DNA of 64,000 nucleotides from Chloroflexaceae bacterium (GTDB lineage: Bacteria > Chloroflexota > Chloroflexia > Chloroflexales > Chloroflexaceae): positions 124,001 to 188,000 of the forward strand of contig JANWYD010000004.1 in the NCBI GenBank assembly GCA_025057155.1, in the 5' to 3' direction. The position numbers and the translations under genes were made by a program. The notes under the pieces were generated by a model, which did no database searches, was not told where the DNA came from, and saw nothing but the letters and a program-made list of their open reading frames with translations. Below are positions 42,097-51,016 of this stretch, one piece after another. Position 1 is the stretch's first letter, and each line of letters begins with the position of its first letter.

Positions 42097-43101
42097 ATGA
42101 TAAGCGTTGACCCGCGCCAGATCGAACAGGCCCGTCTCAGCTTGCAGGGCATGGTTCAGGAGTATCTACTTAGCCCTGAGTACAGTATCAATCTGATTGA
42201 CTTCGGGTTCCCCCGGCGTACCGATCCGGTTACGCGGCGGCGCTTCTGGGACACTGAGAGCGTGAGCCTGCGCTTTCATGTGACCAAAAAATACACCCTG
42301 GATGAACTTGAGGCCCTGAAGCTCAAAGTGTTGCCCCGGCGCATCGGGCAGTTCGAAACCGACGTGATCGAAGCCGAGTACAGTGTGCCCCTCCTGGCGG
42401 AGGTTCCGTCCGGTGCGCGCACAGCGCCCCGCGCGCGGCTCTGCGGCGGGCTGGGCATTTCGGCCTTCGCCGATATTCATGGCACCCTCGGCGGGATCGT
42501 TCGCGATCGCCAGACAGGCGCCCCGATGATCCTGAGCAACTGGCACGTGCTCTACGCCACCCGGAACGCCCGTACTGGCCAGCCGATCTACCAGCCAATC
42601 TTGCGTTCGGGCAAACCCCAGACGGCCATCGTTGCTCGCGCGGCGCGCGAGCGGCTCTCGGCCCCCGTGACCGGCTCTTTCTCCCTGGATGTGGCCGTGG
42701 CTGAGCTGATTGACCCCCGCTCCGAGCGATGGGAAAACTTCCAGCTCGAGATCGGCACGGTCGCCGGAGTGACCAGGCCGCAGTTGGGGATGCAGGTCGT
42801 CAAATCCGGCTTGACCAGCGGCAGAACCTCTGGCGTGGTCACCGGCATTGAAGGGTACGGCAAGATGACCTACCAGGGCAACTGGTTGCGGCTTATCCAG
42901 CGCGTGGTCACCATCAGCCGCTACCCCCTTGATCGCAGTACGGCTCTGGTCAGTATGCCGGGCGACTCGGGATCGTGGTGGCTCGACGCCGCCACGCAGC
43001 GGGCCGTTGCCGTGCACTACGCCGGTCTGCGCGATGGCACCCGCGGTCAGGGCATGGATATGCAGGCGGTCCTCGACGCGCTGGCGGTGGACCTGGCGTG
43101 A
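42097..43101 (+). CDS. Trypsin-like serine protease without signal peptide
   Basis: 334 residues. A helical N-terminus of about 110 residues (LSLQGMVQEYLL, TLDELEALKLKVLP) precedes a chymotrypsin-fold domain. The catalytic triad is visible: His150 in SNWHVLY, Asp198 in SLDVAVAEL, Ser291 in PGDSGSWW. The HV-DVAVA-GDSGS spacing is that of PA-clan serine proteases. No signal peptide or membrane span is present, so it should act in the cytoplasm or after release by an unknown route. The N-terminal region (FWDTESVSLRFHVTKKYTLDELEALKL) might be a pro- or substrate-binding domain. It lies between the 210-residue protein and the helix-hairpin-helix protein. Confidence 0.85.
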   Translation: MISVDPRQIEQARLSLQGMVQEYLLSPEYSINLIDFGFPRRTDPVTRRRFWDTESVSLRFHVTKKYTLDELEALKLKVLPRRIGQFETDVIEAEYSVPLLAEVPSGARTAPRARLCGGLGISAFADIHGTLGGIVRDRQTGAPMILSNWHVLYATRNARTGQPIYQPILRSGKPQTAIVARAARERLSAPVTGSFSLDVAVAELIDPRSERWENFQLEIGTVAGVTRPQLGMQVVKSGLTSGRTSGVVTGIEGYGKMTYQGNWLRLIQRVVTISRYPLDRSTALVSMPGDSGSWWLDAATQRAVAVHYAGLRDGTRGQGMDMQAVLDALAVDLA

Positions 43102-43150
43102 GCCGCGCGCCTGCGAAATATGGCAAAACCCGCCGTCGCGAACGGCAGGG

Positions 43151-43175
43151 TCTGGGATGGCTTCGCCATCCCAGA
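43151..43175. terminator. Perfect 11-bp hairpin between protease and HHH gene
   Basis: Arms TCTGGGATGGC (43151-43161) and GCCATCCCAGA (43165-43175) around TTC. There is no T-run; it may attenuate read-through or belong to the CTGGGA...TCCCAG hairpin family (also at 4421-4445). Confidence 0.5.
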
Positions 43176-43255
43176 AATCCTCCTCGCCGACCATTCGTGT
43201 ACTGGCGCTTGTCGGATGCGCAGATGAGCCTCTCATATGCGAACAGGAGCGAGCA

Positions 43256-44371
43256 ATGAGCGAATCTGAGGAAACGCCCCCGGCCCGGAGCGGGCCGGAT
43301 CCATCAGAAGGCCACAGTCCGCCGACAGTCTGGCGCGAACGGGCAGCGTTCCACGTCACCATTCACTCGGCAACCGTGGAGGGAGAGGCTCTCGTCTGGG
43401 AGACGCGGGCCGATCAGGAAGAGCGTGGCATCTCGATGGTCTGGTCAGGTCTGCCTGGCCAGGAATTGCTGGAATGGATGATCCAGATGGTTGGACTGAG
43501 TGAAACCTCCGAGGCTGGCCGTCCGCCGGCTGAGGTTTCCGAGGCGACCCTCACCGGGGCGTCGGCTCCAGGCGATGCGGCTGGAGCCGTAGCGCCGGAG
43601 ACGCCGGTTGACGATCTGACCCGCATCAACGGTATCACCGCCACGACGGCGCAGCGACTGCGCAAGGCCGGAATTGGCACTTTTGCCCGACTGGCGGCCA
43701 GTACGCCCGAAGAGCTGGGCGAATTGCTTAAGCGACCGGCGGAGTCGATTGCGAAACGCGGCTGGATCGAACAGGCTAGAATGCTGGCAGAGAGCGGCGC
43801 CGCGCACGTTTCGCCAACCGGCTTGACCGAATCTCCGGAAGAGACAGCCGCGAATGTGGTGATCGAAGTGCATCTCGACGCTACTGGCGACATACTCGAC
43901 CAGCGCATTATCCGCGAGGGCGAGCCGCTCGGTTCGGAACCCCTGCCTGGAGAAGGGCGGTTGGTGCGCTTCTTCGCCCAGGCGCCGGCCCCGCAGCACG
44001 AACTGGCGCGTGGCGGGCTGTATGAATTGTTCCTCGACGAACTCGCTCTGGAGCGCCTGCCTGACCCGTCGCCGGCTGGCGTGACCCGGCTATGCGCCCG
44101 TTCGACCCTCCATGTAACCGCGCCTGGCGGAGGGCCAGGCGCGCCGGCATCCTACATCGTGTTCGTGGTTGCCTCCAATCTCGAAACCGGAGCGACAACC
44201 CTGCTCCAGAGCGCGCGCGGACATCTGGATCCCACGGTCGAGGCCGTGCCGCTGGAACTGACCTTTGAATTGCCGCCGGTGGGGCGCTATCACACGCTTC
44301 TGGTAGCCATGCTGGCCGATATGACCGCCCCGACCGCGGTGGCAGGGCCGCGGTTGCGGGTGTTGCCGTAA
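43256..44371 (+). CDS. Helix-hairpin-helix protein with beta-rich flanks, unknown function
   Basis: 371 residues from the ATG at 43256, preceded by CAGGAG. Residues 27-78 form a small mixed domain (FHVTIHSATVEGEALVWETRA...LEWMIQMVGL). After an Ala/Pro linker comes a helix-hairpin-helix/DUF4332-like segment (about 121-177: DLTRINGITATTAQRLRKAGIGTFARLAASTPEELGELL). The C-terminal 170 residues are beta-rich (VVIEVHLDATGDIL, GRLVRFFAQAP, YELFLDELALERLP, YIVFVVASNLETGATTLLQSARGHL, RYHTLLVAML). HHH segments usually bind DNA non-specifically or act as protein-protein scaffolds. No known family for the whole chain comes to mind. Confidence 0.75.
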   Translation: MSESEETPPARSGPDPSEGHSPPTVWRERAAFHVTIHSATVEGEALVWETRADQEERGISMVWSGLPGQELLEWMIQMVGLSETSEAGRPPAEVSEATLTGASAPGDAAGAVAPETPVDDLTRINGITATTAQRLRKAGIGTFARLAASTPEELGELLKRPAESIAKRGWIEQARMLAESGAAHVSPTGLTESPEETAANVVIEVHLDATGDILDQRIIREGEPLGSEPLPGEGRLVRFFAQAPAPQHELARGGLYELFLDELALERLPDPSPAGVTRLCARSTLHVTAPGGGPGAPASYIVFVVASNLETGATTLLQSARGHLDPTVEAVPLELTFELPPVGRYHTLLVAMLADMTAPTAVAGPRLRVLP

Positions 44372-44418
44372 GCAGGGGCGACCTGGTTGCTCCATCTCCC
44401 CGCTGCCGGGCGCCGCAG

Positions 44419-44769
44419 TTAAAAACCGGTCAGGTCGAGGCCTTCGTCTTCAAGCGCCTTGAGCGCCTTGAGCCAGGGGCGGAGCCAGTCGTGTCCCCGA
44501 TCATCGTCCGGGCTGGCGCCGCCGGATCCCTGGTTTTCGCTTGCCGCGAAGGGGTGCAGCTTGTCTGCGACCGGGGATGGCGCCATCGCCGTCCCGGCGA
44601 GACCGCCGCAGTGAGTAGCCCGAGTGTTCCCCGGCGTCAGCACCTGGATGCGCCAGACCGGTCGAAGCTGAATCTCCAGCCGGTGGCCGCAATCGGGGCA
44701 CACCCACTCTTCCGCGCCCGTCGCATTCATTCCTGCTCGCTGCATGACGTGGTGTTCGTGCGTGACCAT
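44419..44769 (-). CDS. Small zinc-ribbon protein
   Basis: 116 residues. CPDCGH (about residues 24-29) is half of a zinc ribbon; THCGG (about 52-56) may supply a third cysteine. The rest is low complexity until a helical end (WLRPWLKALKALEDEGLDLTGF). Function is not recognisable. It faces the HHH gene convergently (47-bp gap). Coding status is moderately supported by the zinc motif and by the structured C-terminus. Confidence 0.5.
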   Translation of the reverse strand: MVTHEHHVMQRAGMNATGAEEWVCPDCGHRLEIQLRPVWRIQVLTPGNTRATHCGGLAGTAMAPSPVADKLHPFAASENQGSGGASPDDDRGHDWLRPWLKALKALEDEGLDLTGF

Positions 44770-44848
44770 GGTCCTCTTGAAAACTCCTTACTGTCCGTCG
44801 CCTTCGCGTAAAGGCGGCTTATCCGCAATCCGAAATGATAAGGAATGC

Positions 44849-46384
44849 CTACAGGCTGGTAACCAGCCCTGGCCGCACCTCCACCCCTTCACGCCATGCC
44901 TGGCGCCCATCGGGATGAGTGAAGGCAATGCTGTAGAGACCGGGCGGCAGTTCGACGGCTCCGAACCAGCCGTCGCCCGCCGCGGTAAGGTCCCGGAGCC
45001 AGGCGCCGTTGTGGAAGAGCGTCACCCTGGCGCCAGGGGCGATCTGCCCGTCAATAACAGCGATGCCTTGCAGATGGCCGCCGGTGGGCGCGACGATCCA
45101 CGGCCAGGCCGGGACCACGGCCGGCTGCGCGAACACGGTCGCGCGCAACTGGTCCATAAACGCTCGCCGCGCGGTGTCGTTGGAACCGGCGAAGGGCCTG
45201 GCGTAGGAGAAGAACGCCACCCCCGCCGTGCCGCGCCCCCGATCGTCGGCGGCCAGCGCCCGCTGCACCTGGCTCACGTTCTGCTCAGGCGTGTTGAGCC
45301 ACGCGCCGATGCCGGGCACAATCGCCCGCCGCCCCGCCCGCTCGCGGCTGAAGCGCAACCAGCCGTCGTACCAGTCGCGCGACCGGGGGTTCCCCTCGGC
45401 GAAGTAGTACATCGGAACGGCGAAGTCGAGGATGCCCTCCTCGAGCCAGGCCGGCCAGTCCTGGAAGACGCGATCATAGGCCGCCGAGCGCCACCACTCG
45501 CCGTTGTTGCCCAGGCCCCCCCAGGCGATGGTCGCCGCACTGACCTGAATGGCCGGGTTTTCGGCCTTGGCGCGCAGGTACAACCGCCGGGCCAGTTCGC
45601 TCACCCGGTCGCGCCGCCACTGCGACCAGGCCGGATCGTCAGGCGTGGGGCGGTTGTCGAGAGGCCGGCCCTGGGCCTGATTGAAGCGCTCCACACTCAC
45701 CTGGTTGTAACCGTACTCCTTGCCGGCGAAGCGAATGTAGTCCCAGTGGATCCCGTCCAGCGCCGGGTATGCTCGCAGCAGGTGCTGGACCAGCCGTTCC
45801 AGGTAGGTGATGGATTCGGGATGCCCAAAATCCAGGTCTCCCACCTGAATGCCGCTGTAGGTCGCCGTGGTCCAGCGTTCGGCGCCCCTGGCTTCCGGGC
45901 CGTGGGCGGTGCAGACGTGCTGCGGGTGGTTCCAGAGCGGATCAGACGGGCGACAGGTCACCGAAATGACCAGCCAGGCGTGGACCTGCACGCCGCGCGA
46001 ATGGGCCTTTTCAATCAGGTACTCCAGGGGATCGAACTCGTGGGCCGGCGCCAGGCGCGGGTCGGCGCCCCGCGGCTCGAAGGCCCGGTTGTACCAGGCG
46101 TCGCCGTGACGGCGAGCCTGCACGAAGATGACGTTGGCGCCGGCGCGCACGACGTTCTCGACCAGTTCGTCAACCTGCGGGTGGTTGTAGAAGCCAGGGT
46201 TAAGGTTATCCACCCAGAAGGCGCGCAGTTGCGCGAGCGGCGCCTGGGCCGCCGCCGGGCGGGAGGCGGATGGGGCAAGAAGCATCACGAGGAACAGGAA
46301 GGTGGTCAGCACGAGCGCAACATAAGGGCGACGGCGGATGCTCTCAGGTGTAGGGTTTTTCGAGCGAGAAGGGGTTTTCGGCAT
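44849..46384 (-). CDS. Secreted GHL10-type glycoside hydrolase-like protein
   Basis: 511 residues from the ATG at 46384; the frame upstream is repeat DNA. An N-terminal signal/anchor (YVALVLTTFLFLVMLLAP, then AAAQAP) exports it. The body is a TIM-barrel of the GHL10/YngK type: LRAFWVDNLNPGFYNHPQVDELVENVVRAGANVIFVQAR, GVQVHAWLVISV, LDGIHWDYIRFAG and FAVPMYYFAEGN. A C-terminal beta-sandwich (about 435-511, LQGIAVIDGQIAPGARVTLFHNG...) ends the protein. Members are predicted to cleave cell-surface polysaccharide. Asp and Glu candidates sit in IHWDYIRF and at strand ends, but the catalytic pair is not established. Confidence 0.82.
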   Translation of the reverse strand: MPKTPSRSKNPTPESIRRRPYVALVLTTFLFLVMLLAPSASRPAAAQAPLAQLRAFWVDNLNPGFYNHPQVDELVENVVRAGANVIFVQARRHGDAWYNRAFEPRGADPRLAPAHEFDPLEYLIEKAHSRGVQVHAWLVISVTCRPSDPLWNHPQHVCTAHGPEARGAERWTTATYSGIQVGDLDFGHPESITYLERLVQHLLRAYPALDGIHWDYIRFAGKEYGYNQVSVERFNQAQGRPLDNRPTPDDPAWSQWRRDRVSELARRLYLRAKAENPAIQVSAATIAWGGLGNNGEWWRSAAYDRVFQDWPAWLEEGILDFAVPMYYFAEGNPRSRDWYDGWLRFSRERAGRRAIVPGIGAWLNTPEQNVSQVQRALAADDRGRGTAGVAFFSYARPFAGSNDTARRAFMDQLRATVFAQPAVVPAWPWIVAPTGGHLQGIAVIDGQIAPGARVTLFHNGAWLRDLTAAGDGWFGAVELPPGLYSIAFTHPDGRQAWREGVEVRPGLVTSL

Positions 46385-46865
46385 TCCAGCGCGCTTACGA
46401 CCCTCACTCCCCCGCCACCCTCTCTCGCGCGCGGGAGAGGGGGGAGTTGGGCGTCCCGATGCCCTGGATGGCGTATGCGACGCGAGGATGCGCCGGAAAA
46501 CCCTATACCTGAGAAGACGGCGGATGGGGGATGCGCGCATAGGGCCTCCTCCGGGCGGATTTTTGTTGCGGCATTATGCATAGGCGCGGGGTTCTTGTCA
46601 ACTGTGGCGCAAGCAAGCCCTGCGCGGGAGCGTCTGGGAAGGCGCTGCGCTCCCAGGTAAAAAGCCCGAAATGGCGCACGGGTTCCGCCCCCGAATTCCT
46701 GCCCATCTAGACCGGCGAAGGCGCCCGACGCTCCGCAGGCGCCATTCGCCGGAGCAGCGTTCAGAATGCGGGGCGACTCTGAGTAGTTCATAGGACAAAA
46801 GCGGCGGGTCCGGGAGGAGCATTGCCCCTCCCGGACCCGCCGCTCGATTTTCTGCTCGCTGGACT
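46385..46865. other. Intergenic region between htpX and the GHL10-like gene
   Basis: 481 bp with no credible gene. It holds a family A-like dyad CCCTCTCTCGCGCGCGGGAGAGGG (about 46418-46442) immediately upstream of the GHL10 start, an imperfect CTGGGA/TCCCAG hairpin (46633-46656) and the htpX terminator. Confidence 0.5.
46797..46843 (-). terminator. Strong intrinsic terminator of htpX
   Basis: 17-bp perfect arms (46801-46817 and 46827-46843, GCGGCGGGTCCGGGAGG and its complement) with a 9-base loop; on the minus strand four T follow (46797-46800). It sits 22 bp after the htpX stop. Confidence 0.88.
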
Positions 46866-47750
46866 TCAGGCAGCCATCATGGGGGTGCGAGTGGCCATGC
46901 TGCGCAGCCGGGCGATCCGCTCCGCCGTGTCGGGGTGGGTGCGGAACAGACCGGCCAGCCCGCCCACCAGGGGGTTGACGATGTACATGTGCGAGGTGGC
47001 AGGGCTGGTCTCCATTGGCAGGCGCCCTGCGGCCCACTCTAGCTTCTCCAGGGCGCTGGCCAGGGGGAGCGGATCACCGAGGATGCGCGCGCCGCCAGCG
47101 TCGGCCAGGTACTCGCGGGAGCGCGAGATGGCCATCTGAATGATCACCGCGGCGATGGGCGCAAGGATCATCATCAGGATGCCACCGACCATCTCGGCGA
47201 TGCCACCGCCCTCTTCCTCATCACTCTGCCCGGTGAGGCCGGCGAACATCATCCCCCACATCGCCATATCGGCGAGCATCGTGATAGCGCCTGCGATGGT
47301 TGCGGCGATGCTGGAGATCAGCGTGTCGCGATGCTTGATATGGGCCAGTTCGTGGGCGATGACCCCGGCCAGCTCATCGCGGGTGAGCAGGCGCGCGATG
47401 CCGGTGGTTACCGCGACCGCGCCATTGGCGGGATTGCGGCCCGTGGCAAAGGCGTTGGGCGTCTCGCTCTCAATGATGTAGACCCGCGGCTTGGGGATGC
47501 CCGCCCGCTGTGAAAGCACCTCGACCATCTGGTGCAGTTCCGGCGCCTCGGCCGGGCTGACTTCGCGGGCTCCGCTCATCCGCAGGGCCAGTTTATCGGA
47601 GAACCACCAGGCGCCCATATTCATCGCCACGGCGATCACCAGGGCGATGATCATACCCGCCTGCCCGCCCAGGGCGCCGCCGATGACAATGAACAGCGCC
47701 GTCAGGCCGGCCAGCAGAATAGTTGTCTTGAAAGTGTTCCAGATTTGCAT
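46866..47750 (-). CDS. htpX: HtpX-type M48 membrane zinc metalloprotease
   Basis: 294 residues from the ATG at 47750, preceded by GGAG eight bases upstream; an ATG 24 bases earlier lacks this. Two N-terminal spans (about 10-50), then the zinc motif His133-Glu134-His137 in AHELAHIKH, two further hydrophobic segments (about 145-200) and the third ligand region [13 protein letters not shown]. HtpX degrades misfolded membrane proteins and overlaps in function with FtsH. The gene is monocistronic to judge from its terminator. Confidence 0.93.
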   Translation of the reverse strand: MQIWNTFKTTILLAGLTALFIVIGGALGGQAGMIIALVIAVAMNMGAWWFSDKLALRMSGAREVSPAEAPELHQMVEVLSQRAGIPKPRVYIIESETPNAFATGRNPANGAVAVTTGIARLLTRDELAGVIAHELAHIKHRDTLISSIAATIAGAITMLADMAMWGMMFAGLTGQSDEEEGGGIAEMVGGILMMILAPIAAVIIQMAISRSREYLADAGGARILGDPLPLASALEKLEWAAGRLPMETSPATSHMYIVNPLVGGLAGLFRTHPDTAERIARLRSMATRTPMMAA

Positions 47751-48115
47751 AGCATCGCTCCAGAGCATTCTCACTACTATCAGTCCGTTGCCAGAGGAGA
47801 CTTCGTCTCAGCGGGAGAAGCGCAGACCCTCTCTGCTTGTCCCTTGCCGGTGCGACGCGCGCCATTGCTCCGCCACACCGGCAAGAGAGAATTGCGGAGG
47901 GGCGAAGCTCCTCCGAGCCTCCTCAACGGCGAGAAGGCGCGCTGCGTCTGGTAGTAGATATACCTGATGCCTGGGATGAACAAAAGAGCGCTGATCCCTA
48001 CGTGCCAGGGGGAGAATCTCATCATTGGTCCCTGTCCCGGACAGGCCCGTGAGGACAACCCTTCGGGCTATCCCCAGTGTCAGGAGCGGAAGGGGAAACA
48101 GGAGCTGCCGGCCCC
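47751..48115. other. Intergenic region between htpX and the NarL-type regulator
   Basis: 365 bp without a credible gene. A CCTGTC-CCG-GACAGG dyad (48031-48045) is present, related to the arms of the 5627-5650 repeat, and a short AACCCTTCGGGCTATCC stretch follows. Confidence 0.45.
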
Positions 48116-48784
48116 TCAGAGCATGTCCGGCGGGGGGACCAGACCGCGCTGCACGGCGACGATGGCCGCCTGGGTGCGATTGCTCACGCCGAGCTTCTGG
48201 AAGATCTCGCTCAGGCGATTGCCGACCGTCTTTTCGGACAGGCTCAGTTTGAGGGCGATGGCGCGATTATCATCGCCCTGCGCCACCAGGGCCAGAATGT
48301 CGCGCTCGCGGGGGGTAAGCAGATCGGCGGCCACCGGAGTTGCATCGCCGCGCCGCAGCAGGTCGAGCACGCGAGCCGCGGCGCTGCCGGCCAGGGTCGC
48401 CTCGCCGCGGTGGACCACCTGAATGGCCTCGATCAGTTCGCTCGAGTCGGCGTCTTTGAGCAGATAGGCGTTGGCCCCGGCGCGCAGGGCCTCGAGCACC
48501 GTTCGCTCGTCGCGGTGCATCGTCAGCACCACGGTGCGGGTGCGCGGACTGATGGCGGCGATCTGCCGCGCCGCCTCGATGCCGGTGATGCCGGGCATGG
48601 AGATGTCGAGGAGGGCGATGTCAGGCCGGTGCTGGCGGGCCTGAGCCACCGCGGCGAGACCATCGCTCACCTCGGCCACCACCTTGAAGCCGCCCTTGCG
48701 CTCCAGCAGCTCGCGCAGTCCCTGGCGGAACATGGTGTGGTCATCGGCAATCAGAATGGTGATCTGCTCGCTGCTCGTGGTCAT
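48116..48784 (-). CDS. NarL/FixJ-type response regulator
   Basis: 222 residues. The receiver domain (about 1-125) has Asp14/Asp15, phosphoacceptor Asp60 in ALLDISMPG, Thr in VVLTMHRDE and Lys in AYLLKDADS. The LuxR-type HTH (about 155-215) contains LTPRERDILALVAQGDDNRAIALKLSLSEKTVGNRLSEIFQKLGVSNRTQA. GAGGAG precedes the ATG by four or five bases. No histidine kinase is adjacent. The target genes are not known. Confidence 0.93.
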   Translation of the reverse strand: MTTSSEQITILIADDHTMFRQGLRELLERKGGFKVVAEVSDGLAAVAQARQHRPDIALLDISMPGITGIEAARQIAAISPRTRTVVLTMHRDERTVLEALRAGANAYLLKDADSSELIEAIQVVHRGEATLAGSAAARVLDLLRRGDATPVAADLLTPRERDILALVAQGDDNRAIALKLSLSEKTVGNRLSEIFQKLGVSNRTQAAIVAVQRGLVPPPDML

Positions 48785-49220
48785 AGGCTCCTCACTGGCC
48801 CGCTCTGGAATGGCGCCCGCTCAATCGCGCGGTGCAGGACACAGCCGGTATCCTCGCGAGAACCGCGAAAACCGAGTCTTCAAGGCCATGATACCACCTT
48901 CGGAAGGGTTTGGGAGAGCAAGGCCTCCCGGCCTCGACGTTCCTCGCCTTGCGAGGGCGCAACGGCGCCGCATCAGCCGCTGATCGCCAGTTGAAGGATG
49001 GTTGGGCAAGGTGTGCAGGTTCGTCACCGTTTGCGGCGCTCTGTCTCTGTCCCCCCCGGTTCAGGGGCCGACAGCGCATCCGGGGATGGCAACGCAGGCA
49101 GAGCGCTTCTGACAGCTTCACCCGCACTTTGATAACAGATTACGATCCCTTGTCGTTACCGTGTAAAGTTAACATAAAGATGACATTTACATCTGAAGGG
49201 CAATTGTTGCCGAAAAATGC

Positions 49221-49249
49221 TTGAAATGGTGGGGCCAGTGGGTTATAAT
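49221..49249 (+). promoter_or_regulatory. Predicted sigma-70-type promoter of the dcw cluster
   Basis: TTGAAA (49221-49226) and TATAAT (49244-49249) separated by exactly 17 bp. It is the best consensus promoter in the window, and transcription would start near 49256, inside the MraZ boxes. Confidence 0.85.
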
Positions 49250-49285
49250 GTGGGGCACAGTGGGGAAAAGTGGGATAAAGTGGGG
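49230..49285 (+). promoter_or_regulatory. MraZ operator: 10-bp-phased TGGGG boxes
   Basis: TGGGG at 49251-49255, 49261-49265 and 49281-49285 with TGGGA at 49271-49275 are exactly one helical turn apart; further TGGGG (49230-49234) and TGGGT (49239-49243) lie within the promoter spacer. MraZ proteins are known to bind direct GTGGG-type repeats at their own promoter. Six boxes is more than the three or four usually described. Confidence 0.85.
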
Positions 49286-49352
49286 ATAGAACACACGTTT
49301 GCATCAGTATGGGTGTCACACCATGGTGATGCGAACGTCCGGGGCCGGGTCA

Positions 49353-49784
49353 ATGTTCCTGGGCGAGTTCGAGCACACCATTGACGAGAAGGGCCGCGTT
49401 GCCATTCCCGCCCGCTTCCGCGAGGAACTGGGCGAGGGATTTGTGTTGACGCGGGGCTTCGATGTGTGCTTGCAGGGGTTTCCGCGCCCGATCTGGCAGC
49501 AACTCTCGGAGCGTATCAGCAGCCTGCCAATTTCCAGCGCCGAGGCGCGCAACATGCGCCGCATCCTCTTCGGCTCCGCCGCCGAAGTGGAGATTGACCG
49601 TCAGGGCCGCATCCTCATTCCCCAGAACCTGCGCGAATACGCCGGGCTGGCCGAACAGGTCGTGATTACCGGGATGAACACCTATTTTGAACTCTGGTCG
49701 AGCGAGCGCTGGCGCGAGGTGCAGGCCAATCTGGCCGACAATGGCGCGGCGATTGCCGAACAATGGGCCAATCTGGGAATCTGA
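49353..49784 (+). CDS. mraZ: Transcriptional regulator MraZ
   Basis: 143 residues from the ATG at 49353 (MFLGEFEHTIDEKGRVAIPARFRE), the family's conserved start; upstream in-frame ATGs at 49299 and 49323 would add 18 or 10 unlike residues, and none has a strong ribosome-binding site. Two AbrB-like swapped-hairpin halves are visible, each with a DxxGR signature (DEKGRVAIP and DRQGRILIP). MraZ is a ring-shaped DNA-binding protein that controls the dcw cluster. It is first in the cluster, downstream of matching operator boxes. Confidence 0.95.
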   Translation: MFLGEFEHTIDEKGRVAIPARFREELGEGFVLTRGFDVCLQGFPRPIWQQLSERISSLPISSAEARNMRRILFGSAAEVEIDRQGRILIPQNLREYAGLAEQVVITGMNTYFELWSSERWREVQANLADNGAAIAEQWANLGI

Positions 49785-49835
49785 TGCCATTTTGGATTTT
49801 GGATTTTGGATTTTGGATTGGCGTTAATGGCGTCC
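49785..49835 (+). repeat. TTTTGGA heptamer repeat, copy 2
   Basis: Four units of the heptamer (from 49793) followed by GGCGTTAATGGCGTCCCGG. Directly after the mraZ stop. The flanking sequence matches copy 1 at 11796-11850, so the repeat is larger than the heptamers alone. Confidence 0.75.
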
Positions 49836-49924
49836 CGGTGCAACTTTGGGATGAGGCTTGTGGGCCGTTCGACAGGAACTGGTTCTGGCAGGGTCGGGCG
49901 ACGCACTGGACGTGAAAGGGCCGT

Positions 49925-50980
49925 ATGTTCAGGAGCAATAGCTGGCAACTGACGTTCGCTCCCCGCCGCCTTCCGGCGCCGGGGCTGGCCCGCGCCCGCG
50001 CGCCCTGGCTGCCGGCCGGTCGCGCCATCAGATGGGCGCTGGACGAGTCCCGGCCAGCCCCCTTCCACCACGTTCCGGTGCTGCTGGAGGCGGTGCTTGA
50101 GGCGCTGCGCCCGGCGCCGGGGGCCCTGGTGATTGACGCGACAGTGGGCGGCGGCGGGCACGCCCTGGCGCTGCTCCGCGCGGCCCAGCCCGGCGGCCGG
50201 CTCCTGGGGATTGACGCTGATCCGGCGGCCCTCGCTGCGGCCCGCGCTCGCCTTGACGCCGCCGGTCTGCCTCCGGGCAGCTTTGTGCTGCATCACGGCC
50301 GCTTTGTTGATCTTCAATCCATTGCGACGGCCTACGGCTTCGCGCCGGTTGATGCCGTTCTGCTCGACCTGGGCGTCTCGTCATACCAGCTCGACACTCC
50401 CGAACGCGGCTTCAGTTTCTCCGCCGAGGGGCCCCTCGATATGCGCATGGACCCCACCGGCGGCCCGACCGCCGCCGATCTGGTCAACCGGCTCGATGAG
50501 CGTGAACTGGCCGATCTGATCTATCGCTACGGCGAAGAGCGCGCCTCGCGCCGCATCGCCCGCCTGATCGTCGAACGGCGACGCCAGGCGCCCATCACGA
50601 CCACCGCCGACCTGGCCAGCCTGGTGCTCCGCGCGGTCGGACGGGGCGGGCGCGAGCGGATTCACCCGGCCACGCGCACCTTTCAGGCGCTGCGGATCGC
50701 GGTGAACCGCGAACTCGAGCAACTCGAGGCGGCGCTGCCTCAGGCCGTGGAGTTGTTGCGCCCCGGCGGCCGCCTGGCGGTGATCAGCTTCCATTCACTT
50801 GAAGATCGCATCGTCAAGCAGTTCTTCCGCGCCGAGTCAGGCTATGGCGGCAGCGCTGGCGAGCGCCCGCCCCGCCTGACAATCATTACCCGTAAGCCCA
50901 TCGAAGCGGCGCCGTCCGAGGTGGCCGCCAACCCTCGCGCCCGCAGCGCTCGCCTGCGGGTCGCCGAACGGCGCGCGTGA
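49925..50980 (+). CDS. rsmH: 16S rRNA (cytosine1402-N4)-methyltransferase
   Basis: 351 residues. The core begins [15 protein letters not shown] (about residue 47), with SAM-binding [10 protein letters not shown] (about 73-82), [12 protein letters not shown] and [15 protein letters not shown]. It methylates C1402 of 16S rRNA. About 45 residues of basic, Pro/Ala-rich sequence precede the normal start; no alternative ATG or GTG lies closer in frame, so the extension may be real. It is separated from mraZ by a heptamer repeat and 90 bp. Confidence 0.95.
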   Translation: MFRSNSWQLTFAPRRLPAPGLARARAPWLPAGRAIRWALDESRPAPFHHVPVLLEAVLEALRPAPGALVIDATVGGGGHALALLRAAQPGGRLLGIDADPAALAAARARLDAAGLPPGSFVLHHGRFVDLQSIATAYGFAPVDAVLLDLGVSSYQLDTPERGFSFSAEGPLDMRMDPTGGPTAADLVNRLDERELADLIYRYGEERASRRIARLIVERRRQAPITTTADLASLVLRAVGRGGRERIHPATRTFQALRIAVNRELEQLEAALPQAVELLRPGGRLAVISFHSLEDRIVKQFFRAESGYGGSAGERPPRLTIITRKPIEAAPSEVAANPRARSARLRVAERRA

Positions 50981-51016
50981 GCGCCCGCGCTAGCGTACAG
51001 GAACAGGAGCTCGCAG

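Larger units (their letters stand above)
48785..49352 (+). other. Intergenic region leading to mraZ
   Basis: 568 bp between the divergent regulator and mraZ. The first 300 bp show nothing recognisable. The promoter and the repeated TGGGG boxes at 49221-49285 are listed separately. A leader of about 100 nt separates the predicted start site from the chosen mraZ ATG. Confidence 0.6.

Noticed and set aside
44744-46660. 638-codon open frame on the plus strand
   Set aside because: Antisense to the GHL10-like gene and its repeat-rich upstream region; a low-complexity translation.
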